From Mycobacterium sp. Z3061 (GTDB taxonomy: Bacteria; Actinomycetota; Actinomycetes; Mycobacteriales; Mycobacteriaceae), in NCBI RefSeq assembly GCF_031583025.1, contig NZ_CP134062.1, positions 434,001 to 498,000 on the forward strand: a stretch of 64,000 nt of DNA, given 5' to 3'. Shown in pieces: positions 9,761 through 18,600 of the stretch; the stretch's first letter is position 1, and each line of letters starts with the position of its first letter. The position numbers and the translations under genes are program-made. Under the pieces are notes generated by a model that did no database searches, was not told the origin of the DNA, and saw only the letters and a program-made list of their open reading frames with translations.

Positions 9761-9925
9761 TCAGCGTTCCTCCCGGAAGTCCACGTGCCGTCTGATCACC
9801 GGGTCGTACTTCCGCAGCGTCATCCGGTCGGGATCGTTGCGTCGGTTCTTGCGGGTGACGTAGGTGTAACCGGTGCCGGCCGTCGAGCGGAGCTTGACGA
9901 TCGGGCGAATCTCGTTGCGCGCCAT
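9761..9925 (-). CDS. rpmG: Alternative (zinc-independent, C-minus) 50S ribosomal protein L33
   Basis: A 54-residue L33 protein recognisable by the [21 protein letters not shown] core. It has no cysteines, whereas the zinc-binding paralogue has two CxxC pairs; it is therefore the zinc-free form. Its ATG overlaps the rpmB stop by one base, so the two are translated together. In mycobacteria such paralogues replace the zinc-containing versions on ribosomes when zinc is scarce and are repressed by Zur. The Zur-like box 5' of rpmB fits this. Confidence 0.93.
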   Translation of the reverse strand: MARNEIRPIVKLRSTAGTGYTYVTRKNRRNDPDRMTLRKYDPVIRRHVDFREER

Positions 9926-10161
9926 CAGAAATGCTCCCCCATGCGGCGCAACCGGGCCACGACCGCCTCGATGCCGTCCCGGTCGATGACCTTGATGCCC
10001 TTGGCGCTGACCCGCAACGTGATGCGGCGGTCCTCGGACGGCAGGTAGTAGGTCTTGCGCTGCAAATTCGGTGACCAGCGGCGCTGGGTGCGGCGGTGCG
10101 AGTGTGACACCGCATTGCCGAAACCCACTGTGCGACCGGTGACTTGGCATCGCGCTGACAT
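9925..10161 (-). CDS. rpmB: Alternative (zinc-independent, C-minus) 50S ribosomal protein L28
   Basis: A 78-residue L28 protein with the [22 protein letters not shown] signature split across residues about 8-29. It retains only one cysteine (C5), so the CxxC zinc pairs of the standard paralogue are absent. It is the first gene of a two-gene unit with rpmG. Its start lies about 50 bases from a perfect Zur-like palindrome shared with the divergent Mrf-like gene. The position matches rpmB1 (Rv0105c) of M. tuberculosis. Confidence 0.93.
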   Translation of the reverse strand: MSARCQVTGRTVGFGNAVSHSHRRTQRRWSPNLQRKTYYLPSEDRRITLRVSAKGIKVIDRDGIEAVVARLRRMGEHF

Positions 10162-10212
10162 ATCGGCCTCCCCTCGTGCTTAGACAAGCGACGCACTGGA
10201 CTGTAACCTTAA

Positions 10213-10227
10213 TGAAAATGATTTTCA
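10213..10227. promoter_or_regulatory. Zur box (zinc uptake regulator operator)
   Basis: A perfect 15-bp palindrome TGAAAAT-G-ATTTTCA, extended by imperfectly matching AT-rich flanks, lies between rpmB (start 10161) and the Mrf-like gene (start 10241). It resembles the mycobacterial Zur operator, and every adjacent gene belongs to the known Zur-regulated alternative ribosome set. It ends 13 bases before the rightward start codon, next to the AGGAG ribosome binding site, so bound repressor would block transcription in both directions. Confidence 0.85.
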
Positions 10228-10240
10228 ATAAGGAGCGGGT

Positions 10241-11437
10241 ATGCGAACTCCGGTAGTGCTGGTCGTCGGTCAGGGAGCCACCGACGAGGTGACGGGAACG
10301 CTCCTGCGGCAGCCGGGTACTGCCGTGGTCGAGCACCGGTTCGACGGTCACGTGGTCCGCCGCACGGTCATCACCCTGGATCGGGGCGAGTTGCACACGA
10401 CCGAGGAGGCGCTGGAGCTGGCGCACGGTTGCCTTTCCTGCACCATCCGGAACGACCTGCTGGTGTTGCTGCGGAAGCTCCATCGACGCTCCAATGTGGC
10501 CCGCGTCGTCGTGCATGTGGCGTCGTGGCTGGAACCCGAACCGATCTGCTGGGCGATCAATCACGTCCGGGTGCGGGTCGGTCCCGGCTATCCGGACGGA
10601 CCGGCCGCCCTCGACGTGCAGATAGCCGCCGTGGTGACCTGCGTGGACTCCGTCAATTGGCTGTCGCAGGCGCTCGGGGAGGACCTGCTGCCCGACGGGC
10701 GCACGGTGGCCCAGGCGGCCGTCGGGCAAGCCGAGTTCGGCGACCTGCTGGTGCTGACCCAGCCGGAGCCGGTGACGCTGGCCGTCCTGCGACGCCTGGC
10801 GCCGCGGGCGCGGATCACGGTCGGCTGCGATCGCGTCGAGCTGGCGTTGGCGAACCTCGACGAGCGGTCGCGGCGCGGCCGAACCGACCACCCGCACGCG
10901 CCGCTGCTGACGGGCCTACCCCCGCTGGAGGCCGAATGCGGCGTCGTCATCCTCGAATTCAACGCGCGCCGCCCGTTTCACCCCGAACGCCTGCACGACG
11001 CCGTGGACCTGCTACTCGACGGAGTGGTGCGCACCCGCGGGCGGTTGTGGCTGGCCAACCGGCCCGAACAGGTGATGTGGCTGGAATCGGCCGGCGGGGG
11101 CCTGCGGGTCGCCTCGGCAGGGAAGTGGCTGGCGGCCATGTCCCCCTCGGAGGTCGCCTATGTCGACCCGGAGCGCCGGTTGTTCGCCGAACTGATGTGG
11201 GAGTTCCACCACGGCGACCGGCACACCGCGATGACTGTGCTGGTCTGCGGCGCCGACCCGGTCGACATCACGAACGCCCTGAACGCGGCGCTGCTCACCG
11301 ATTTGGAGATGGCCGATCCGGATTCCTGGACCGGGTATCGCGACCCCTTCGGCGACTGGCATCAGGATCCGTGTCACGAGACACCGGACGCGGCGGGCGA
11401 GTTCTCGGCGCGCCGCAACGATGGTCAGCGCGGATGA
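10241..11437 (+). CDS. mrf: CobW/COG0523-like protein, Mpy recruitment factor (Mrf) type, Rv0106-like
   Basis: A 398-residue protein related to CobW-family metallochaperone GTPases, with the GCLSCT motif (C64, C67) in place. The N-terminal P-loop that should end in GK(S/T) reads [12 protein letters not shown] (about residues 8-19) and lacks the lysine, so GTP hydrolysis is unlikely. Its C-terminal domain fits the CobW_C region. It matches Rv0106 of M. tuberculosis in length and place. The mycobacterial family has been described as Mrf, which recruits the hibernation factor Mpy to zinc-starved C-minus ribosomes. ATG at 10241 follows AGGAGCGGGT directly beside the Zur-like box. The gene overlaps rpmE2 by 4 bases. 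The Mrf role is assigned by family knowledge. Confidence 0.85.
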   Translation: MRTPVVLVVGQGATDEVTGTLLRQPGTAVVEHRFDGHVVRRTVITLDRGELHTTEEALELAHGCLSCTIRNDLLVLLRKLHRRSNVARVVVHVASWLEPEPICWAINHVRVRVGPGYPDGPAALDVQIAAVVTCVDSVNWLSQALGEDLLPDGRTVAQAAVGQAEFGDLLVLTQPEPVTLAVLRRLAPRARITVGCDRVELALANLDERSRRGRTDHPHAPLLTGLPPLEAECGVVILEFNARRPFHPERLHDAVDLLLDGVVRTRGRLWLANRPEQVMWLESAGGGLRVASAGKWLAAMSPSEVAYVDPERRLFAELMWEFHHGDRHTAMTVLVCGADPVDITNALNAALLTDLEMADPDSWTGYRDPFGDWHQDPCHETPDAAGEFSARRNDGQRG

Positions 11438-11694
11438 AGCCCGGCATTCATCCCGACTATCGCCCGGTCGTTTTCCAGGACGCCAACACCGGCACGATGT
11501 TCCTCACGCGATCGACGATGTACAGCTCCCGCACCATCGAGTGGGAAACCCCGGCTGGGCGGCAGACGTACCCGCTGGTCGTCGTCGAGGTGTCGGCGGA
11601 TTCGCACCCGTTCTGGACTGGGACGCAGCGCACCCTCGACGCCGCCGGCAGGGTGGACCTCTTCCACCGCAGATACGGCCCCCGAACTCGATAG
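11434..11694 (+). CDS. rpmE2: 50S ribosomal protein L31 type B
   Basis: An 86-residue type-B L31: [15 protein letters not shown] at the start, then the [32 protein letters not shown] core split over residues about 31-63. It lacks the CxxC zinc site of type-A L31. ATG at 11434 overlaps the stop of the Mrf-like gene (ATGA), so translation is coupled and expression should follow the same Zur-controlled promoter. It would replace zinc-containing L31 in zinc starvation. The L33, L28 and L31 zinc-free forms are all here; alternative S14 and S18 are not in this window. Confidence 0.94.
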   Translation: MKPGIHPDYRPVVFQDANTGTMFLTRSTMYSSRTIEWETPAGRQTYPLVVVEVSADSHPFWTGTQRTLDAAGRVDLFHRRYGPRTR

Positions 11695-11731
11695 CGGCGG
11701 TACCCCGACGCGCCAGGGCTTCAGGTGGCGT

Positions 11732-11748
11732 TGTGACCGTGGGTCACA
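11732..11748. promoter_or_regulatory. Candidate operator upstream of the SDR-FadD operon
   Basis: A perfect palindrome TGTGACC-gtg-GGTCACA lies 53 bases before the SDR start at 11801. It resembles the Crp half-sites TGTGA/TCACA but the spacer between them is 7 rather than 6, so it is more likely an operator for another dimeric regulator. No regulator gene is adjacent. Confidence 0.4.
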
Positions 11749-11800
11749 CCTGTGTTTCGATAGGTGAAGACGGGTCGACAGCGATCGAGGGACACAGCCG

Positions 11801-12703
11801 ATGAATCTTGTCTTGCAGGCGATTGATTCGGCTGCCAGCAGGTTGGCAAATCCGGCGCGGGAATCCGACCCGGACAAGTTGCGCGATGTCGTCACGGGCA
11901 AGACGGTGCTGGTCACCGGCGCGTCCTACGGGATCGGCGAGGCGACCGCCCGCAAGCTGGCCGCGGCCGGAGCGAAGGTGTTGATCGTGGCCCGTTCGGC
12001 CGATCGCCTGGAAGATGTCGCAGCCTCCATCAATACCGGTGGGGGACAGGCCGTCGTCTATCCGACCGATCTCAGCGACGAGGCCGCCGTCAGCGAGCTG
12101 ACCAAGCAGATCACCGAGAATCACGGCCCGCTGGACATCATCGTGAGCAACGCCGGCAAGTCGTTGCGCCGGTCGCTGCACGAGCAGTACGACCGCCCGC
12201 ACGACTTCCAGCGCACGATCGACGTCAACTATCTGGGACCGATCTGGCTGTTGCTCGGGTTGCTTCCGGCGATGCGCGAGAACGGCCGCGGGCACCTGGT
12301 CAACGTGTCGAGCGTCGGCGTGAGGGTGGTCCCGGGGCCACAGTGGGGTGCCTACCAGGCGTCCAAGGGCGCCTTCGACCGCTGGCTGCGCAGTGTCGCG
12401 CCGGAGCTGCACGCCGACGGCATCGACGTTTCGACGATCTACTTCGCGCTGGTCCGCACCCGGATGATCGAGCCCACGCCGATACTCGGCCGGCTGCCGG
12501 GCCTGACGCCCGACGAAGCCGCCGACGCCGTCGCGAAGGTCATCATCGAGCGGCCCCGCACCAACGAGCCGCCCTGGGTATGGCCGGCCGAAATCGCTTC
12601 GGTGCTGCTGGCCGGGCCCGCTGAACGCGCCGCCCGGCTGTGGTACAGCCGGTTCTTCGCCGAATCCGGCTTGCCGCCGGTCACAAAGGAAGCCCGGTCG
12701 TGA
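11801..12703 (+). CDS. Short-chain dehydrogenase/reductase, lipid-associated type
   Basis: A 300-residue classical SDR. The NAD(P) loop is TGASYGIG near residue 40, NAG occurs as SNAGK, the catalytic Ser sits in NVSSVG and the YxxxK motif is YQASK. It has a 30-residue N-terminal extension and a long C-terminal tail, as in mycobacterial SDRs acting on fatty or mycolic substrates. The stop overlaps the GTG start of the downstream acyl-CoA synthetase by 4 bases, so the two form an operon and probably act on one lipid substrate, for example reducing a keto or aldehyde group. The precise substrate is unknown. Confidence 0.88.
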   Translation: MNLVLQAIDSAASRLANPARESDPDKLRDVVTGKTVLVTGASYGIGEATARKLAAAGAKVLIVARSADRLEDVAASINTGGGQAVVYPTDLSDEAAVSELTKQITENHGPLDIIVSNAGKSLRRSLHEQYDRPHDFQRTIDVNYLGPIWLLLGLLPAMRENGRGHLVNVSSVGVRVVPGPQWGAYQASKGAFDRWLRSVAPELHADGIDVSTIYFALVRTRMIEPTPILGRLPGLTPDEAADAVAKVIIERPRTNEPPWVWPAEIASVLLAGPAERAARLWYSRFFAESGLPPVTKEARS

Positions 12704-14262
12704 CGGACAGCGTGGTGGGCACGACAGCGCGCGCGGTGCTGTCATCGGGACTGCTCGGCCCGCCCGGTCCCGCCGGGGCGTTGCGTCTCGCCCGCGAAAT
12801 ATGCCGGGGTGGGACCAATCTTTTCACCCTGCTGGCGGTGTCGGCGGCACGCTGGCCGCAGCGGACCGCGATCGTCGACGAAGACGGTGCACTCAGTTAC
12901 CACGAGTTGCTGTCGATGACCGAGTCAATGGCCGTGGAGCTGCTCGATGCCGGTGTGCGCGCCGGGCAGCCGGTCGGCGTGATGTGCCGCAACGGGCGCA
13001 ACTTCGTCACCGCGGTTTTCGCCACGGCGCTGATCGGCGCCGATGTGGTGTTGGTGAACACCGAGTTTCGCTCCGACGCCCTCGCGGGCGCCCTTGCGGC
13101 ACACCAGATCCGGACGATGTTCTGCGACGAAGAGTTCACCTCTCAGATCGTCGCGACCGAGGAGCCCATCCGGATCATCGATCCGGCCGGCGTCGAACCG
13201 CGACTGGATGTTCCGCGGCCCAAGGTCGCCCCGTCGGGGCGGATGGTCTTGCTGACCTCCGGTACCACCGGAATCCCGAAAGGGGTGCCACGCACGCCCC
13301 ACCTCAGTTCGGGGGTGGGCGTCAGCATGACCATACTGGCGCGTACCGGATTACGCGTCGGCACGCGAATCTCTCTGGCGGCGCCGATGTTTCACGGTCT
13401 CGGTTTCGGCATCCTGATGATGGCGATCGCACTGGGCGGCACGGTGCTGACCCGCCGCCGCTTCGATGCCGAAGCCGCCCTGGCCCAGGCTTCCCTGCAC
13501 CGGGCCGAGGCGATGAGCGCGGTGCCCATCATGTTGGCCCGCATGTTGGATCTGCCGCAACGGGTGCGAGCGCGAAACCCCTTGTCCTGCTTGCGTGTTG
13601 TCATATCCAGCGGCGACCGCCTGGACCCGGGCCTGGCCCGCCGATTCATGGACGCCTACGGTGACGTCCTCTACAACCTCTACGGCTCCACCGAGGTTGG
13701 CATCGGATCCCTCGCCACACCGCAGGAACTGCGCCGCTACCCCGAGACGGTGGGCAGGCCCGTCGCCGGTTGCCCGGTGCGTATCTACAACCGCAACGGG
13801 CGGCCCGTCGGGCCACGGGTCACCGGTCGCATCTTCGTCGGCGGCGGACTGGCCTCCGACGGGTACACCGGTGGTGGCGGCAAAGCGGTGATCGACGGCA
13901 TGACGAGCACCGGGGACATGGGTTACCTCGACGAGGACGGCCGCCTGTATATCGTTGGCCGCGAGGACGACATGATCGTCTCCGGCGGTGAGAACGTCTA
14001 CCCGCGCGCGCTGGAGAACGCGCTGGCCGGGCACCCGGAAGTGGCCGAGAATGCGGTCGTCGGGGTGGCCGATGAGCAGTTCGGCAAGCGCTTGGCCGCG
14101 TTCGTCGTATTGCGGGAGGACAGCGCCGCCGATGAGCTCGCGCTGCGAGAATACTTGCGGGGCAAGGTTTCCCGCTTCGAGCAGCCCAGGGATATCAATA
14201 TCGTCGAAAGCATCCCGCGCAATCCGGCGGGCAAGGTGGTGCGCCGGGAATTGTCCGGCTAG
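12700..14262 (+). CDS. Fatty-acyl-CoA synthetase / AMP-binding ligase (FadD family)
   Basis: A 520-residue adenylate-forming enzyme. Motifs: A3 LLTSGTTGIPKGV, A5 LYGSTEVG, A7 STGDMGY, the hinge VGREDDMIVSGGENVYP and the C-terminal catalytic lysine in NPAGKVVR. It activates a carboxylic acid through acyl-AMP to acyl-CoA. GTG at 12700 overlaps the SDR stop; longer starts would run into the SDR coding region. There is no diagnostic residue for the chain. Its stop faces the 13E12-type HNH gene with a 15-base gap. It resembles the FadD12 group of mycobacteria in its N-terminus, but this is a memory-based impression, so no symbol is given. Confidence 0.9.
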   Translation: MTDSVVGTTARAVLSSGLLGPPGPAGALRLAREICRGGTNLFTLLAVSAARWPQRTAIVDEDGALSYHELLSMTESMAVELLDAGVRAGQPVGVMCRNGRNFVTAVFATALIGADVVLVNTEFRSDALAGALAAHQIRTMFCDEEFTSQIVATEEPIRIIDPAGVEPRLDVPRPKVAPSGRMVLLTSGTTGIPKGVPRTPHLSSGVGVSMTILARTGLRVGTRISLAAPMFHGLGFGILMMAIALGGTVLTRRRFDAEAALAQASLHRAEAMSAVPIMLARMLDLPQRVRARNPLSCLRVVISSGDRLDPGLARRFMDAYGDVLYNLYGSTEVGIGSLATPQELRRYPETVGRPVAGCPVRIYNRNGRPVGPRVTGRIFVGGGLASDGYTGGGGKAVIDGMTSTGDMGYLDEDGRLYIVGREDDMIVSGGENVYPRALENALAGHPEVAENAVVGVADEQFGKRLAAFVVLREDSAADELALREYLRGKVSRFEQPRDINIVESIPRNPAGKVVRRELSG

Positions 14263-14277
14263 CGAACTGACCTGGCG

Positions 14278-15654
14278 TCAATCTGGTTCGCTGTCAACGT
14301 CATCGGTTTTCGGTGGTCGTACCGGGTGATGCATGCAGTTGGTGCGGGGCCGCCCGAAGTCCAGGTGTTTGGGTGCTATCCATTCGGTGTGGCCGCGGGC
14401 ATTTCGGCGGGTGGTGTATTTGTGGAGTTCGACCAGTCTGTTGTCTGGTGCACAGGCCAGGGCGAGTTCGTCGATGTGGGTGCGACGCTTGGCCATCCAT
14501 CCCTCAAGGTGATGCACCTGGGTCCAGTAGCCCGGCACCCTGCAGCCCGGGCGGGTGCAGCCGCCGTCTCTGGCCAGCAGGGCCAGGCGTTGCTCGGGCG
14601 AGGCCAGGCGCTTGCTGTGGTAGAGCGCCAGTGTTTTGTCCTTGTCGAAGATCGCCAAATAGTGATGGGCCGGCGAGGCCAGTCGGATAACCTCCGACAT
14701 GGGCAGCAGGGTGCCCCCGGCGGTCAGGGCTCGCCCGGCCCCGGCTTCGAGTTCGGCCAGGGTGGTGGTGACCACGATGGTAGTCGGCAGTCCGTGGTGG
14801 CGGCCTAACTCTTTGGAGCCCAGCAGCATCCGCAGTCCGGCCGCGATGGCGTCGTGGCTGCGCTGGGCGTGGTTGCGGGCGTCACGGTCGACCGCGTCCT
14901 CGGGTGCCTTGCCCGCGGTGACGGGGTGCTCGTCGTCGGGGTTGCACATGCCCGGGGCGCCGAGTTTGGCGACCACCGGTTCCAGGGTGGCCCGGAATTC
15001 GGGGGTGATCAGCCCACGGATCTCCGACATCCCGTCGGCCTGTTGTTCGCCCAGGGTGATGCCGCGTCTGCGGGCCCGCTCGGGTTCGTCGGGGCCGTCA
15101 CCATCGGGCATCAGGTAGTTCTGTAGCAGCTTGGCGTAGTCGGCCACTTCATCGGGCCGACATCCGGCGGCGACATTGCCGGCCAGGTCAGCCTCGGCGA
15201 AGTCGCGGTCGGCCGCGGCGATGGTGTTGGGCAGTTTCTTGAAGAATCTGCGGATCACCTTGATGTGCCCGGCCCCGACCAGGCCTTGACGTTGTGCGGC
15301 AGCGGTGGCCGGCAGCAGCGGTGCCAACGGTTCTCCGGTCAGTGCGCGGCGCGGTCCCAGGTCGGCGGCGTCCGCGATGCGGCGGTCGGCCTCGTCCTTG
15401 ACCACCCGCAGCCGATCGGCCAGCGCATGGCCGAGTGTGCCGCCCAGATCTGCCGGAGTCGCTTGGCTGGCAAGCTGATTGATCAACACGTTCCCGGCCA
15501 CCGGCAGGCGCCGGCACTGCACTTCCAGCTCACCGAGCGTCGTCAGCAACTCGGGGCAACTCAACGTCTCCGCGGTGAGCTCCAACAGCCGCGACACCGA
15601 CCCGCAAAGCGCGCCCAGCGCCTCGGCCCAGTCCTCACGCGTGCTGCAACTCAC
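14278..15654 (-). CDS. HNH endonuclease signature protein, 13E12 repeat family (DUF222)
   Basis: A 458-residue protein with an N-terminal DUF222 helical region (about residues 20-330) and a C-terminal HNH motif (CTRPGCRVPGYWTQVHHLEGW, split around residues 370-390) with CxxxxC and HH metal ligands. This is the multi-copy 13E12 family of mycobacteria. In M. tuberculosis, REP13E12 copies serve as integration targets for phage phiRv1, and the proteins themselves are uncharacterised. Here it stands alone between fadD and ctpI, on the strand of ctpI. I saw no integrase, direct repeats or other phage genes nearby. It looks like a late insertion into the ancestral Rv0106-ctpI interval. Confidence 0.9.
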   Translation of the reverse strand: MSCSTREDWAEALGALCGSVSRLLELTAETLSCPELLTTLGELEVQCRRLPVAGNVLINQLASQATPADLGGTLGHALADRLRVVKDEADRRIADAADLGPRRALTGEPLAPLLPATAAAQRQGLVGAGHIKVIRRFFKKLPNTIAAADRDFAEADLAGNVAAGCRPDEVADYAKLLQNYLMPDGDGPDEPERARRRGITLGEQQADGMSEIRGLITPEFRATLEPVVAKLGAPGMCNPDDEHPVTAGKAPEDAVDRDARNHAQRSHDAIAAGLRMLLGSKELGRHHGLPTTIVVTTTLAELEAGAGRALTAGGTLLPMSEVIRLASPAHHYLAIFDKDKTLALYHSKRLASPEQRLALLARDGGCTRPGCRVPGYWTQVHHLEGWMAKRRTHIDELALACAPDNRLVELHKYTTRRNARGHTEWIAPKHLDFGRPRTNCMHHPVRPPKTDDVDSEPD

Positions 15655-15698
15655 ACCCCAATTCTATTGCGGGGCACCGACAAGCCGGATTTCGCGCG

Positions 15699-18600
15699 CT
15701 ACTGGGAGTCCCCGTTCGGCGCCGGCTGGACCGCACCGACCGCCTTATTCAGCCAATGAGGAGCCAGCCACGAGATCGCGGTCGTTCCCGCCGTGGCGCC
15801 GATAACACCCGACCAGGCCACCGGTCCCAACGGTGTGCAGCCGAAAAACTGGCTCAATACCGGTGTTTGGATAATCCCGACCAGGACTCCCGCGCTGCCC
15901 AGCGCCGTTGCCACCACCAGTGGGCTGTGGCTGCGGGTCATTAGAGTCTGAGCCAGCTGCGTCGTCACCAGAGCGGTCAGACCCATTGTCGCCGTGCGCC
16001 TTTCGGTGCCCGGGGTCCACCGGCCGATGGTCCAGGCGGTGGTTGCGCCGGCCGCGGTGATGATGCCGCGATTGACGATCTGACGCATCAGCGGCTCGTC
16101 GAGGGAGGGGGCGGGCTGGATCAGCAGGTCGCGCTGCAGGGTCCGGCGGGCCTCCTCGATCTGCTCGGCGGTCAGTTCCTCGTCGTCCTCGGGGTCGTCG
16201 TACTGGGAGGTGACGGCGACCGCGAGCGCGGGGAACATGTCGGTGAGCAGGTTCACCAGCAGCAGTTGCCGGGTGCCCACCGGCGCCCGTCCCTGCCCGA
16301 ACGCCGTCCCCAGAATGGTGAACAGCACTTCGCCGACGTTTCCCCCGACCAGGATGGTGACCGCGTCGCGCACGCCGGCCCACATGTTGCGGCCCTCGAC
16401 CAGCGCGTCGATCAGCACGCCCAAGTCGTCGTCGGTGAGCACGATGTCGGCCGCGCCCCGGGCGGCTGAGGAACCGCGCCCGCTGACCCCGATCCCCACG
16501 TCGGCCATCCGGATGGCGGCGGCGTCGTTGGCGCCGTCGCCGACCATGGCGGTCACTCGGCCGGCGCGCTGCAGTGCCGCGACGATCTGCACCTTCTGTT
16601 CCGGGCTGACCCGCGCGAACACCTGGACATCGGCCGCCAGCTTGGTGTGCCCCTCGGCGTCGATGCTGGCGAACTCGGCTCCGGTCACCACGCGAACATC
16701 CTCTGGCAGGCCCAGTTGCCGTGCGATCGCGCGGGCGGTGATGGGGTGGTCACCGGTGATCAGCACCACGTTGCGCTCGGCTTCCACCAGCGCCTCGATG
16801 AGCGGCCGCGCGGACGCCCGGGCGGTGTCGGCCAGTCCGACATAACCGATCAGGTCCAGGTCGTGCGCCGCGGCGTCGACGGAGTCGGAATCGGTGTCGC
16901 CGTCGGATGTGGCGAGCTCCCAGGGGCGCTGCGCGACGGCGAGCACCCGCAACCCTTGTGCCGCAAGGCTGTCCACCAGCGCCTCGGCCTCGGCGTCGAC
17001 CGATCGGCAGCGCGGCAGGATCGTCTCCGGCGCGCCCTTGAGCATCAGCACCGGCGTCGCACCGTCGAGTTCCGCACCGATGGACGCGGCGTAGCCGCGG
17101 CTGGATTCGAAGGGCACCTCGGCCAGCACCGTCCACGGTGAATCACCTTCGCCGTCAAGCGAATTGGCGGCAATGATGATCGCCTCATCGGTCGCGTGCG
17201 CGTGTCCCTCGCCATCATGCGGCTGCGTCGAGGCGCGGGCGGCGGCCCGCAACACCGCGATCGCCTCCGGGGCGCCGGACTCGGGGAACGGCCCGTCGGG
17301 GCCGATGCCCTTCGGCACCGCACGCACCACGCGCAGCTTGTTCTCGGTGAGGGTGCCGGTCTTGTCGAAGCAGACGGTGTCGACTCGGCCCAGGGCCTCG
17401 ATGGCGCGCGGTGAGCGCACCAGCACCCCGCGGGTCGTCAGGCGCTGCGCGGCGGCCAGCTGGGACAGCGTCGCCACCAGCGGCAGACCTTCCGGAACCG
17501 CCGCGACCGCGATGGCGACGCCGTCGGCCACCGCCTGCCGCAAAGAGGTGCGGCGCAGCAGCGACAGGCCGGTCACCGTCGCGCCGCCGGCCAGGGTGAG
17601 CGGCAGCACCTTGCTGGTCAGCTCCCGCAGCCGCGCCTGTACGCCGGCCGAGGTCTCGACATTGGCCACCGCAGAGATCGCCCGCTGTGCGGCGGTGCCG
17701 ACTCCGGTGGCGACGACGATCGCCCGCGCACGGCCCGCGACGATCGTGCTGCCCTCGAACAGCATGCTGGCCCGCTCCGGGTCGTTGACGGCGACGGGAT
17801 CAACCTGCTTGTCGACCGGCAGCGACTCGCCGGTGAGGAAGGACTCGTCGACCTCGAGGTCATCGGCAACCAGGATCCGGGCGTCGGCGGGCACCACTTC
17901 GGGGGCGGCCAGGTCGATGACGTCCCCGGGCCGCAGCTTCTTGGCCGACACGGTGGCGGTGCGGGTGGCGTGCTGGGCGGCTTCCAACCGGCGCCGCGTG
18001 GTCGCGACCGCCGGCACCACCACGCGACGCACCAGCTGATCCTGCTCAGCGAACAGTTCTGCGGCGGCTGCCTCGGCCCGCAGTCGCTGTACGCCACCGG
18101 TGACCGCGTTGACCGCCATCACCCCCGCGACCAGGAGTGCGTCGACATTGCTGCCCACGATCGCCGACGCCGCCGCACCCACCGCCAGGATCGGAGTGAG
18201 CGGATCGCGCAACTCGACGCGGGTGGCGGCCGCCAACCGTCCCAGCGTGTGGGCCGGACCGCGCAGCGGGGCCACGACCGGCTCGTAGGACAGGTCGTCG
18301 AGCCGCCGCCGCCAGGTCGGGGTGTCGGATTCGACCGCCAGCGGACGCGATCCGCCGGCGAGGCGCGAGTAGACGATCTCGGGGTCCAGCGCGTGCCAGG
18401 CGGTCAGCGGCTGCGGCGTGGGGTCGGGCTGGCGGAGCACCCGCGCGGCCGAGAGGGACCCGCCCAGCAGGGCGGTCAGCGCGGCGGCGTTGACCGGATT
18501 GAGCCAGCGACGGAAGGAAGCCGGATTGCTGGTGCGGCCGTCTTCCCCGGTGACGAGCAGCAGTCCGGCCAGTGTGGTCCCGCCCTGGGCCAGGTGCACG

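Noticed and set aside
10213..10227. Iron box (IdeR) or Fur site
   Set aside because: IdeR boxes have a different TTAGGTTAGGCTAACC-like sequence; the zinc-type ribosomal genes on both sides argue for Zur.
11732..11748. Crp (Rv3676-type) binding site
   Set aside because: The half-sites match but the spacer is 7 bases instead of 6; listed only as an unidentified palindrome.
14278..15654. Prophage or integrative element centred on the HNH gene
   Set aside because: No integrase, excisionase, capsid genes, tRNA target or flanking repeats are visible.
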